NCBI GenBank assembly: GCA_013695575.1
Contig: JACDAF010000226.1
Location: 1 to 9,255 of the forward strand
Length of the DNA stretch: 9,255 bases
Origin: Chloroflexota bacterium
GTDB taxonomy: Bacteria > Chloroflexota > Limnocylindria > P2-11E
Direction: 5' to 3'
Made by a program: the position numbers and the translations under genes. The notes beneath the pieces were generated by a model, which did no database searches, was not told the origin of the DNA, and saw nothing but the letters and a program-made list of their open reading frames with translations. Positions 1 through 6,565 of this stretch are shown one piece after another. Positions within the stretch are counted from its first letter, which is position 1. Every line of letters begins with the position of its first letter.

Positions 1-445
1 CGAACGGCTCGTCGAGCAGGACGAGCGCGCAAGGCTCGGTCTCGAGCCGCGCGAGCGCGGCGCGGCGGCGCTGCCCCGCCGAGAGGCGCTCCGCCGGCCC
101 GCTCGTGTGGGGCACGCCCCAGGCGGCGAGCGCGCCGTCGACGTCGGCCGACCCGTGTCCGCGATACCGGGCGAAGAACCAGAGATTCTCGGCTGCGCTG
201 AGCGCCCGGTGCAGCTGCGGGCGGTGCCCGAGATACAGGACGTCGGCCGGGATCTCGCGGGTCCCGCGAGCGAGCGGAAGCAGGCCCGCAAGCGCCCGGA
301 GGAGCGTCGTCTTGCCCGCGCCGTTCTGCCCGCGGACAAGCGTGATCCCCGGGCCGATGCGCAGCTCGATCCCGCGCAGCACGGTGCGATCGTCGAGCAC
401 GACGTCGGCTGCGTGCAGGAGTGCGCTAGCCTCCACCCTCGGCAT
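1..445 (-). CDS. ccmA: Heme exporter ABC transporter ATP-binding protein CcmA (partial, C-terminus beyond window)
   Basis: ATPase subunit of an ABC exporter. In the CcmA family it works with CcmB/CcmC in c-type cytochrome maturation (System I), on the cytoplasmic face of the membrane. About 148 residues are visible. The Walker A is GQNGAGKTT (about residues 39-47). A Q-loop-region segment reads LGHRPQLHRALSAAENLWFF, close to the CcmA pattern of LGH..L...L...ENL.F. The signature motif is RLSAGQRRRAALARL (CcmA proteins typically have LSAGQxRR), and the Walker B CALVLLDEPF lies at the window edge. The H-loop and C-terminus are cut off. The start is the ATG at 445-443. An in-frame ATG at 472 would add nine residues not expected for the family, and a GTG at 436 is also possible. 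No Shine-Dalgarno precedes any of them. The gene is divergent from a cytochrome c gene, which supports the CcmA call over a generic ABC ATPase. Confidence 0.82.
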   Translation of the reverse strand, partial: MPRVEASALLHAADVVLDDRTVLRGIELRIGPGITLVRGQNGAGKTTLLRALAGLLPLARGTREIPADVLYLGHRPQLHRALSAAENLWFFARYRGHGSADVDGALAAWGVPHTSGPAERLSAGQRRRAALARLETEPCALVLLDEPF

Positions 446-446
446 G
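443..446. promoter_or_regulatory. Shared CATG: overlapping divergent start codons
   Basis: The palindrome CATG holds both the ATG of the minus-strand ccmA (445-443) and the first ATG of the plus-strand cytochrome c (444-446). There is no intergenic DNA, so the promoters for each direction must lie inside the opposite gene. A TAnnnT element (TAGCCT, 427-432) just upstream of the cytochrome start would fit a -10 box for a leaderless or nearly leaderless transcript. No convincing -35 is seen, so the promoter part is tentative. Confidence 0.5.
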
Positions 447-809
447 ATGCGGTGGCAGGTCCTGCGGTGCATCGCGATCGTCGCCGCCGCGATCATCGCC
501 GCGTGCGGCGAGACACCGGCGACGGAGCCGGTGGCCCGCGGGCGGCAGGTCTACCGCGCGCTGGACTGCGGGCGATGTCACCAGATCGGAAGCGAAGGAG
601 CACGCGTGGGTCCCGAGCTCACGCATGTCGGCACCGCGGCCGAAGAGCGCCGGCCCGGCGCCGCCCGGGAGTACCTGCGCGCCTCGCTCCAGGATCCCGG
701 CTCGTACCTGGTTCCCGGCTACCGGGACACCATGCCGCGGGGCCTTACCCGGGGTCTCTCGCCGACCGATCTCGAGGCGCTCGTGGCGTACCTCGGCGCC
801 CAGCGCTGA
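444..809 (+). CDS. Small mono-heme cytochrome c, predicted lipoprotein
   Basis: A 121-residue c-type cytochrome, probably an electron carrier anchored outside the membrane. The N-terminus has a positively charged start, a hydrophobic run and a lipobox-like IAAC, with Cys21 as the likely lipidated residue. The heme-binding motif CGRCH spans residues 42-46, and Met97 in DTMPRGL is the likely distal iron ligand. The C-terminal helix LSPTDLEALVAYL is typical of class I cytochromes c. There are tandem ATG codons at 444 and 447. Both keep the signal peptide, and no other start lies close by. No ribosome binding site is at a useful distance: AGGAG at 417-421 is 22 bases away. The stop is one base before the sigma-factor ATG, so the two are probably cotranscribed. 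The electron partner cannot be told from sequence. Confidence 0.88.
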   Translation: MMRWQVLRCIAIVAAAIIAACGETPATEPVARGRQVYRALDCGRCHQIGSEGARVGPELTHVGTAAEERRPGAAREYLRASLQDPGSYLVPGYRDTMPRGLTRGLSPTDLEALVAYLGAQR

Positions 810-810
810 C

Positions 811-1398
811 ATGAGCGCTCCTAACGACCGCCGCGAGCGTCCCGTTAGCCCTGACGAGGACGCACCTCTGGTCGCCCGCGCGAAGGCCGGCGAGGCTGCC
901 GCGTTCGGGCTCCTCTACGACCGCTACGTCGAGACGGTCTACCGGTACATTTTCTATCGCGTGCGGGATACCGCGGAGGCCGAGGACGTGACGAGCGATG
1001 TGTTCATGCGGGCCCTCCGGGCCATGCCCAGGTACGCGCCCCGCCAGCCCTTCTTGGCATGGCTGTACCGGATCGCGCGCAACGCGATCATCGACCGCGC
1101 CCGCCGGCAGCGGACCCAGGTGAGCTTCGAGGACGCGCTCCGGCACCCGGACGCCGATCGGGTCGTGGACCCTGACGCGACGCTCTTCCGCGAGGTCGAC
1201 GCCCAGACGCTGCGGCAGGCGATCCGACGGCTCACCCCGCTCCAGCAGGAGGTGGTCGTCCTCCGCTACGTCGAGGGTCTCGATACCAGGTCGATCGGCC
1301 GCATCATCGGAAAGCGCGAGGGGACCGTACGCGGCATCGAGTTCCGCGCGCTCGGCGCGCTGCGTCAGCTCGTTCCATCGCGGGAGGCCCTCGGGTGA
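811..1398 (+). CDS. ECF-type RNA polymerase sigma-70 family sigma factor
   Basis: A 195-residue extracytoplasmic-function sigma factor that would direct RNA polymerase to a specific regulon. Region 2 spans about residues 32-101: the YDRYVETVYRYIFYRV helix, then AEDVTSDVFMRAL (the usual AEDxxxxxF core), then FLAWLYRIARNAIIDRARRQ, which covers -10 recognition. Region 4 spans about residues 134-187, with LTPLQQEVVVLRYVEGL followed by the helix-turn-helix IGRIIGKREGTVRGIEFRAL that reads the -35. Region 3 and sigma 1.1 are absent, as expected for ECF factors. The ATG at 811 follows the cytochrome c TGA by one base. The next gene starts at GTG 1395, overlapping this stop, and encodes a membrane protein likely to be its anti-sigma factor. 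The exact ECF group was not assigned. Confidence 0.93.
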   Translation: MSAPNDRRERPVSPDEDAPLVARAKAGEAAAFGLLYDRYVETVYRYIFYRVRDTAEAEDVTSDVFMRALRAMPRYAPRQPFLAWLYRIARNAIIDRARRQRTQVSFEDALRHPDADRVVDPDATLFREVDAQTLRQAIRRLTPLQQEVVVLRYVEGLDTRSIGRIIGKREGTVRGIEFRALGALRQLVPSREALG

Positions 1399-1979
1399 GC
1401 GAGCGGCTCCCGCGCCCTGTCGTGCGCTCCGAGTTCCGGGTCCACCTGCGCGAGGAGCTGCTCCGCGAGGCGCCGTCCGCGCTCGTCCCGGCAGCCGCGC
1501 CGCGGTCCGCTTGGTGGCGCCCGCTCGCCGCCGCGTGCGCGGCGGTGCTCGTGCTCGTCGCGGCGGACATGGCCGCGGCGCAGAGCCTGCCGGGTGAGCC
1601 GCCGTTCGCGATCAAGAGCACGGCCGAAGAGGTGCGTCTCCTCGTGGCGACCACTCGTGCGACCCGTATCGATGTCCTAGGGGAACGCGCCGAGCGCCGG
1701 CTCGGTGAGCTCCGTCGCGCAGCTGCCCAACAGCGGCCGGCGGTCGCTGCGGAGTCCTCCCTGCTTCTCGCCGACGCGCTCGATCGCCTCGCCGTCGAGG
1801 TCCTGCGGGCGAAACAGGGGGACCGGACCTCAGAGGATGATCAGGCCGTCCGGAAGGCGGAGCGTATCGCGGAGCAGCATGCGTCCGCCATCGACGCTTT
1901 GCTACCGATCGCGCCTGCCGCGGCCAAAGCGGCGCTCGAGCGGGCCGCCGAGCAGGCGAGGAAGATCCGCGCCCCGTAG
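1395..1979 (+). CDS. Single-pass membrane DUF5667-like protein, putative anti-sigma factor
   Basis: A 194-residue protein with a short cytoplasmic N-terminus containing RSEFRVHLREELLREA (about residues 11-26), one membrane segment at about residues 43-62, and an Ala/Glu/Arg-rich helical exterior. Right after the membrane segment comes QSLPGEPPFAIKSTAEEVRL, which matches the start of DUF5667 domains (typically LPGxxxYxxKxxxExxxL). Such proteins commonly sit beside ECF sigma factors. There is no HxxxCxxC zinc motif, so this is not a ZAS-type anti-sigma factor. The GTG start overlaps the sigma-factor stop (GTGA, 1395-1398), implying translational coupling and balanced amounts. The anti-sigma role is inferred from position, topology and domain. 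The N-terminal helix is the probable sigma contact. Confidence 0.72.
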   Translation: MSERLPRPVVRSEFRVHLREELLREAPSALVPAAAPRSAWWRPLAAACAAVLVLVAADMAAAQSLPGEPPFAIKSTAEEVRLLVATTRATRIDVLGERAERRLGELRRAAAQQRPAVAAESSLLLADALDRLAVEVLRAKQGDRTSEDDQAVRKAERIAEQHASAIDALLPIAPAAAKAALERAAEQARKIRAP

Positions 1980-2006
1980 ACCGCCGCCCGGAACACGGAC
2001 GCCTGC

Positions 2007-2029
2007 GCCGCGCGCGGCACTAGCGCTAG
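2007..2029. other. Two short perfect palindromes in the convergent gap
   Basis: The 46 bases between the DUF5667-like gene and the end of dxs hold GCCGCGCGCGGC (2007-2018) and CTAGCGCTAG (2020-2029, entering the dxs stop codon). Both are perfectly palindromic but have no proper loop and no T-run on either strand. They may help end transcription from both sides, but they do not meet the criteria of an intrinsic terminator. Confidence 0.25.
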
Positions 2030-3984
2030 CCCGCGGTCCGCTCCGCCTCGCTCGCGCGCACGAGCTGCGGCCAGCGCCGACGGACGGCCGCGGCGATGCC
2101 TTCGGCGTCGAGCCCGTAGCGATGCCGCCAGAGCTTCTGGGATCCGTGGTCGACCCACTCGTCCGGCACCCCGAGGAGCTCGAGCTCGGCGCGCGCGCCC
2201 CGCTCCGCGAACAGCTCGCTCACGGCGGATCCGAAACCGCCCGATACGACGTGCTCCTCGACGGTGAGCATGCGCGGGGTCCGCGCGGCAAGCGCGAGCA
2301 GGCGGTCCGCATCGAGGGGCTTCGCGAATCGCGCGTTCACCACGGCCGCCTCGATGCCGTCGCGCGCGAGCTCGGCAGCCGCCTCGAGCGCCGCCTGCAC
2401 GACCGTGCCGTACGCGACTATCGAGACGTCGGCTCCCTCGCGGAGCGTTTCGGACACGCCGAGCGGCAGCTCGGCGAGCGGCGCGTCGAGCGCGACACCG
2501 GCACCCACTCCGCGCGGGTATCGCAGCGCGATCGGTCCCCTGTTGGCGGCCGCGTGCTTCACCGCGGTCCAGACCATCTGGCGCAGCTCCCCTTCGTCTT
2601 TCGGGGCCATCAGCACGAACCCCGGCAGAGGCCGCAGATACGCGATGTCGAACAGCCCCTGGTGCGTGCGCCCGTCCTCGCCCACGACGCCGGCGCGGTC
2701 CATCGCGAGCACGACGGGCAGATCCTGAACGGCGACGTCGTGAACGACCTGGTCGAACCCCCGCTGCAGGAAGGTCGAGTAGATCGCGACGATCGGGATG
2801 ATCCCCTGCGTCGCCAGGCCCGCGGCAAAGGTCACGGCGTGCTGCTCGCAGATACCGACGTCGAAGACGCGCTCCGGATACTCCCCGAAGAGCGGTGTGA
2901 GACCCGTGCCACCGGGCATCGCGGCCGTGATCGCGACCACGCGGTCGTCGCGCCGCATCGACTCGCGCACCGTGTCGGCGAACACCTGCGTGTATTGGGG
3001 AGCCGTCGCTGGAGACGACCCGGAGGCGGACACTCCATGCCACCTCTGGTTGTCCTCCTCCGCGGGACCGTAGCCGTGGCCCTTCTGCGTGTTCACGTGG
3101 ACGAACACGGGGCCGTCCTGGAAGTCGCGCGCCTTCCGGAGCACGCCCTCGAGCGCGAAGAGGTCATGGCCATTCGCCGGGCCGAAGTACGTGAAGCCAA
3201 GCTCCTCGAAGAGCACGTTGGGCATCAGGATCACCTTGAGGCTCGTCAGGATGCGCCGTGCCGCCTCCTCTGCGAGCGCGCCTGCCGGCAGCTTCTCGAG
3301 CACGGTCCCGGTGAGATGCCGCAGCCCGCGGTACGGACGGGCGGTCCGGAACGCCTCGACCATCCGCGAGACCGCCGCGACCTGTGGACGCGACAGGTCG
3401 TCGATGCGCGCCGTGTCGAGCATTCGGGAGAGGGCACCGACGTTGGGTGAGATGCTCATGCCGTTGTCGTTCAGCACGACCACGAGGCGCGTGCGCAGGT
3501 GGCCGACATTGTTGAGCGCCTCGAAGGCCATGCCCGCCGTCAGCGCGCCATCGCCGATCACCGCGACGACGTGATGCTTCTCCCCCTTGAGGTCGCGCGC
3601 GACCGCCATCCCATGCGCCGCCGAGATCGATGTGCCGGCATGTCCGGCGCCGAACTGGTCGTGCGCCGACTCCGTCCGCGTGAGGAATCCTGAGATGCCG
3701 CCGAACTGGCGCAGCCGGTCGAATTCCTCGCGCCGGCCCGTGAGGATCTTGTGCACGTAGCCCTGGTGCCCGGTGTCCCAGACGAGCTTGTCACGCGGGG
3801 AATCGAAGACGCGGTGGAGCGCCACCGTGAGCTCGGTGGCGCCCAGGCTGGAGCTGATGTGACCGCCCGTCTGCTGGACGGCCTCGACCGTGAACCCGCG
3901 GATCTCGCGGCAGAGCTGCAGCAGCTCATCCTTGTCGAGGGTCTTGAGGTCGCGCGGATGATCGATCCGCTCGAGCACGCTCAC
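2026..3984 (-). CDS. dxs: 1-deoxy-D-xylulose-5-phosphate synthase
   Basis: A thiamine-diphosphate enzyme that joins pyruvate and glyceraldehyde 3-phosphate to make 1-deoxy-D-xylulose 5-phosphate, the first step of the MEP isoprenoid pathway and a source of thiamine and pyridoxal precursors. It is cytoplasmic. At 652 residues it is full length for the family (about 620-650). Seen in order: GGHISSSLG with His42, DTGHQGYVHK (residues 70-79), the ThDP/metal motif from GDG (144-146) to NDN (172-174), KGHGYGPAE, the catalytic Glu380 in GICEQHAVTFAAGLA, and ALRYPRG in the pyrimidine domain. The C-terminal transketolase-like domain contains TVEEHVVSGGFGSAV. The GTG start at 3984-3982 overlaps the TGA of the upstream SGNH hydrolase gene (GTGA), so translation is probably coupled. 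No other MEP gene is in the window. Confidence 0.98.
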   Translation of the reverse strand: MSVLERIDHPRDLKTLDKDELLQLCREIRGFTVEAVQQTGGHISSSLGATELTVALHRVFDSPRDKLVWDTGHQGYVHKILTGRREEFDRLRQFGGISGFLTRTESAHDQFGAGHAGTSISAAHGMAVARDLKGEKHHVVAVIGDGALTAGMAFEALNNVGHLRTRLVVVLNDNGMSISPNVGALSRMLDTARIDDLSRPQVAAVSRMVEAFRTARPYRGLRHLTGTVLEKLPAGALAEEAARRILTSLKVILMPNVLFEELGFTYFGPANGHDLFALEGVLRKARDFQDGPVFVHVNTQKGHGYGPAEEDNQRWHGVSASGSSPATAPQYTQVFADTVRESMRRDDRVVAITAAMPGGTGLTPLFGEYPERVFDVGICEQHAVTFAAGLATQGIIPIVAIYSTFLQRGFDQVVHDVAVQDLPVVLAMDRAGVVGEDGRTHQGLFDIAYLRPLPGFVLMAPKDEGELRQMVWTAVKHAAANRGPIALRYPRGVGAGVALDAPLAELPLGVSETLREGADVSIVAYGTVVQAALEAAAELARDGIEAAVVNARFAKPLDADRLLALAARTPRMLTVEEHVVSGGFGSAVSELFAERGARAELELLGVPDEWVDHGSQKLWRHRYGLDAEGIAAAVRRRWPQLVRASEAERTAG

Positions 3985-4655
3985 GTTCGAATACTAGTAT
4001 CGGAGGCGGTCCATCTCGGCCCTGAGATGTCGATCTCGGCCGCGAGCTGAAGGGCCCACTCCGCGAGCGCCTCGGCTGACGGGTGGAGCCGGTCGGCCGC
4101 GAGCATGCCGGCCTCCGCCTGCCGCCGCATGAGTGGTCCGAGGTCGATGTAACGTGCCGCGGCACGTTCCGCCTCTGAACGCATGACGAGATTGAAACGA
4201 TCGATCGTCGCTCGTAGCGCGGCCGGCTCGCCGAAGCCGCGCGCCGCCGGTGAGAGCGACCAATCGGGCTGCGGCAGCGCGTATATCGAGAAAGGGCTGA
4301 CCGTCGCATCGACCAGCTCGGCAAAGATCCTCCGGAGCTCCCAGCGGTAAGTGATCTCATCGCTCCGCCGCACGATGTCGTTCGCCCCGATGGCGAGCGT
4401 GACGATGGTCGGCCGGCCCGTGCGCGCGAGCGGCAGCTCCGCCTCGATGAGCGCTCCGGTCGTATACCCGTTCACCGCCGGGTTCGCGAGCGCGACGTCG
4501 ATACCGCGCTCGTGCCACAGCCTGACGAGCTGCGCCGGAAAGGAGCGCTCTTCGCCGACTCCGGTGCCGATGGTGAAGGAGTCGCCGAGCGCGAGGTAAC
4601 GGTGTGGTGCAGGTGACACCGCCGGACCTCCGCACGCCATCGCGAATACGAGCAC
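3981..4655 (-). CDS. GDSL/SGNH-family hydrolase, probable lipoprotein
   Basis: A 224-residue esterase or lipase-like enzyme. SGNH hydrolases cleave esters, including acyl or acetyl groups on lipids and sugars; the substrate here is unknown. All four blocks are visible: the nucleophile Ser26 in LALGDSFTIGTG, Gly63 in NPAVNGYTTG, Asn92 in IGANDIV, and the Asp188/His191 pair in ADRLHPS. The N-terminus MLVFAMACGG resembles the end of a lipoprotein signal peptide with Cys8 as the lipid site, but it is unusually short. The GTG start at 4655 is supported by AGGA six bases upstream. The reading frame stays open back to 4746 with no ATG, GTG or TTG; translating that stretch gives an Arg and more hydrophobic residues, so a non-standard CTG start at 4661 is conceivable. 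Its stop overlaps the dxs start. Confidence 0.85.
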   Translation of the reverse strand: MLVFAMACGGPAVSPAPHRYLALGDSFTIGTGVGEERSFPAQLVRLWHERGIDVALANPAVNGYTTGALIEAELPLARTGRPTIVTLAIGANDIVRRSDEITYRWELRRIFAELVDATVSPFSIYALPQPDWSLSPAARGFGEPAALRATIDRFNLVMRSEAERAAARYIDLGPLMRRQAEAGMLAADRLHPSAEALAEWALQLAAEIDISGPRWTASDTSIRT

Positions 4656-4759
4656 GATCAGTCCTGTTCTAGGCTTGAGGAGCTTCTGGGGTCCGGGAGG
4701 AAGGGGCTTCGCGAAACCGAGCCGCGGGAGCCCCCGAGAGGCTCATAAGAGGAGACCAC
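4656..4759. promoter_or_regulatory. Divergent promoter region with a strong RBS for the reductase gene
   Basis: These 104 bases separate the minus-strand SGNH/dxs pair from the plus-strand reductase and must hold promoters for both. AAGAGGAG (4747-4754) is a strong Shine-Dalgarno five bases before the GTG at 4760 and fixes that start. On the minus strand, AGGA (4662-4665) serves the GTG at 4655. I could not pick convincing -35/-10 pairs; TTGAGG at 4675-4680 is the best plus-strand -35 candidate but lacks a partner. Confidence 0.5.
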
Positions 4760-6085
4760 GTGAGCGACTTCGACCTCGTCATCATCGGCGGCGGGCCTGC
4801 CGGCCTCACGGCGGGGCTGTATGCCGCGCGCGCGAACATGAACGCCGTCCTCCTCGAGGCCAAGGACGTCGGTGGTGAGATCCTGAACACCGACCTCATC
4901 GAGGACTGGCCCGGCGAGGAATCGATCACCGGGCGCGCACTCGCCGACAGGATGGCCGGCCATGCGCGGAAGTTCGGCCTTCGCGTCGAGACGTACGCAC
5001 CCGTCGAGAAGGTACGCACCGAAGGCGATCGAAAGATCATCACGATGGCCGACGGCACGGTGCACACGGCGCTCGCCGTCATCGTGTCGGTGGGCGGCGA
5101 GCCCATCAAGCTCGGCGTGCCGGGTGAGGTCGAGTACCACGGCCGCGGGGTCTCCTACTGCGCGGTCTGTGATGGAGCGTTCTTCAAGGGCGCCGACCTG
5201 GCCGTCGTGGGTGGCGGCGACTCCGCGTTCCAGGAAGGACTCTTCCTCACGCGATTCGCGAAGAAGCTCTACGTGGTCCACCGCCGGGGCGAGTTCCGCG
5301 CCCAGGCGATCCTGCAGGACCGGCTGCTCGGCATGGACCAGGTCGAGATGATCACTCCCGCGCAGGTGCGGGAGATCGGCGGGAACGGCGACGTAAAGTG
5401 GATCGACGTCGTGCGCGAGGGCAAGCTCGAGCGCGTGCCGGTCGAGGGGGTGTTCATCTTCATCGGGTTCAAGCCGGTCGGCCGGCAGCTATTCGAGGAT
5501 CACATCGATCACGATCCGAGCGGCTATCTCGTCACCGACCAGTACATGCAGACCAACATACCCGGCGTCTACGCCGTCGGGGACACCCGCCAGCAGCTCG
5601 CGAAGCAGATCACCACGGCAGTCGGAGATGCGACGACCGCGGTGCTCCACGCCGAGCGCTACATCGAGGAGCTGAAGCACGCCGAAAGAGCCTTCCCCAA
5701 GGCCGAGCGGGCGGCCGTCGCTGAGGCGACGCGCGCGCTGCGCACCCTCCGCGTCCGCGCGGGCCAGACCGTGATCCGTCAGGGTGAGCGCGGCGAGGAC
5801 TTCTTCATCGTGATGCGGGGCACCCTGGAGATCGTGCACACCGATGTGGCCGGCGCCGACAAGATGGTGAGAACGGTGGGTGAGGGGGACTCGTTCGGTG
5901 AGATCGCGCTCCTCGGCGACGGCACCCGCACCGCCGCGGTCCGCGCCGTCACCGACAGCGAGATCTTGGTCATGGGCCGCGACGCGTTCTCGCGGATCGT
6001 GTCGAGCAGTCCGGCGGCCCGCGAGGAGATCGAGGCGCGTGCCGCCGAGCGCATCGCCGAGCTTCGTGGGGGTGGGGTGCGATAG
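4760..6085 (+). CDS. trxB: Thioredoxin reductase-like flavoprotein with C-terminal cyclic-nucleotide-binding domain
   Basis: A 441-residue fusion. Residues 1 to about 312 form a thioredoxin reductase, which passes electrons from NADPH through FAD and a disulfide to thioredoxin. Seen: the FAD fold GGGPAGLTAGLYAAR (10-24), the redox disulfide CAVCD (Cys134, Cys137), the NADPH fold VVGGGDSA (149-156), the 2'-phosphate-binding HRR (174-176), and the second FAD motif GVYAVGDTR. The usual ATGA-type stretch reads SVGGEP (110-115). From about residue 325 comes a Crp/cNMP-like beta-barrel with RAGQTVIRQGERGEDFFIV and a phosphate-binding cassette FGEIALLGDGTRTAAV (379-394), keeping Glu381 and Arg390 needed for cyclic nucleotides. 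No DNA-binding domain follows. Ordinary TrxB is about 310 residues long. No thioredoxin gene is nearby, so the electron acceptor is unproven. The GTG start has a strong ribosome binding site. Confidence 0.93.
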   Translation: MSDFDLVIIGGGPAGLTAGLYAARANMNAVLLEAKDVGGEILNTDLIEDWPGEESITGRALADRMAGHARKFGLRVETYAPVEKVRTEGDRKIITMADGTVHTALAVIVSVGGEPIKLGVPGEVEYHGRGVSYCAVCDGAFFKGADLAVVGGGDSAFQEGLFLTRFAKKLYVVHRRGEFRAQAILQDRLLGMDQVEMITPAQVREIGGNGDVKWIDVVREGKLERVPVEGVFIFIGFKPVGRQLFEDHIDHDPSGYLVTDQYMQTNIPGVYAVGDTRQQLAKQITTAVGDATTAVLHAERYIEELKHAERAFPKAERAAVAEATRALRTLRVRAGQTVIRQGERGEDFFIVMRGTLEIVHTDVAGADKMVRTVGEGDSFGEIALLGDGTRTAAVRAVTDSEILVMGRDAFSRIVSSSPAAREEIEARAAERIAELRGGGVR

Positions 6086-6098
6086 CGCGATAGCTGTC

Positions 6099-6542
6099 TC
6101 AGGCGGAGCTGGAGGTGGTCCTCGGTGGAGGCGCGAGCCTCTTCACGTAGGCGACGACGTCGTGCAGGTCGAACGGCTTCTTGATGAACGCGGCGACGCC
6201 CCGGTCCCGCAGCTCGGCGGCGTGCTCACGGGCGGTGCCGGTCTCGAACATCACGGGGACCACGCGTAGCCGCTCGTCCTCGCGCATGTGGTCGTAGACC
6301 TCGATACCAGAGATGCCGGGAAGCTTTACGTCGAGCAGCACGAGGTCCGTGTTCACCGTCTCGAGAGCGCGGAGCGCGTTAGTGCCGGACGCCACCGAGA
6401 GCGCCAGGTAGCCGCTCTCGTCGTTGATCGCGCCCGCCAGGAGCTCGCGGACCGGCGCGTCGTCCTCCACCACGAGGACGACCCGGACCGCGCGCGGGGT
6501 CGGCTTCGTCACCGCGCTCGAGCCCTGCGCGTCCCGTGCCAC
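6099..6542 (-). CDS. Single-domain response regulator (CheY-like receiver)
   Basis: A 147-residue protein made of one phosphoacceptor receiver domain and no output domain. The acidic pocket is Glu26-Asp27-Asp28 (VVEDDAPVRELL), the phosphorylated residue is Asp71 in LVLLDVKLPG, the switch Thr is Thr101 in VPVMFETGTA, and the conserved Lys is in IKKPF (Lys122). All catalytic positions are kept, so it should accept phosphate from a histidine kinase, but none is encoded in the window. It would act by protein contact. The GTG at 6542 has no clear ribosome binding site; a GTG at 6512 would give a shorter, more typical receiver N-terminus and is a real alternative. The gene lies 23 bases after the NYN-protein stop on the same strand, so the two are probably cotranscribed. 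It converges on the reductase gene with a 13-base gap. Confidence 0.9.
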   Translation of the reverse strand: MARDAQGSSAVTKPTPRAVRVVLVVEDDAPVRELLAGAINDESGYLALSVASGTNALRALETVNTDLVLLDVKLPGISGIEVYDHMREDERLRVVPVMFETGTAREHAAELRDRGVAAFIKKPFDLHDVVAYVKRLAPPPRTTSSSA

Positions 6543-6565
6543 CGGACTCGGGGCCGCCCCGCCCG

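Noticed and set aside
625..810. Longer upstream start for the sigma factor
   Set aside because: The extension lies in the cytochrome c gene in another frame and adds a Pro/Arg-rich stretch not seen in ECF factors; ATG 811 fits the family.
426..812. Minus-strand frame opposite the cytochrome c gene
   Set aside because: The plus strand has a signal peptide, CxxCH motif and Met ligand; the minus frame has no recognisable feature.
1395..1979. Zinc-binding (ZAS) anti-sigma factor
   Set aside because: No HxxxCxxC motif; the only Cys is inside the membrane segment. A DUF5667-like type fits better.
2007..2029. Intrinsic terminator between the convergent genes
   Set aside because: The palindromes have no loop of normal size and no T-run on either strand, so I list them only as palindromes.
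1841..3043. 400-codon minus-strand frame overlapping dxs
   Set aside because: Out of frame with the unambiguous dxs. The product is Arg/Ala/Gly-rich with no motif.
1705..3450. 581-codon open frame on the plus strand, opposite dxs
   Set aside because: It crosses the real end of the DUF5667-like gene and lies antisense to dxs. The protein is low-complexity Arg/His/Glu-rich with no domain, as expected of shadow frames in GC-rich DNA.
4658..5281. 207-codon minus-strand frame opposite the reductase N-terminus
   Set aside because: Shadow of the conserved FAD/NADPH-domain coding sequence; no motif and no ribosome binding site.
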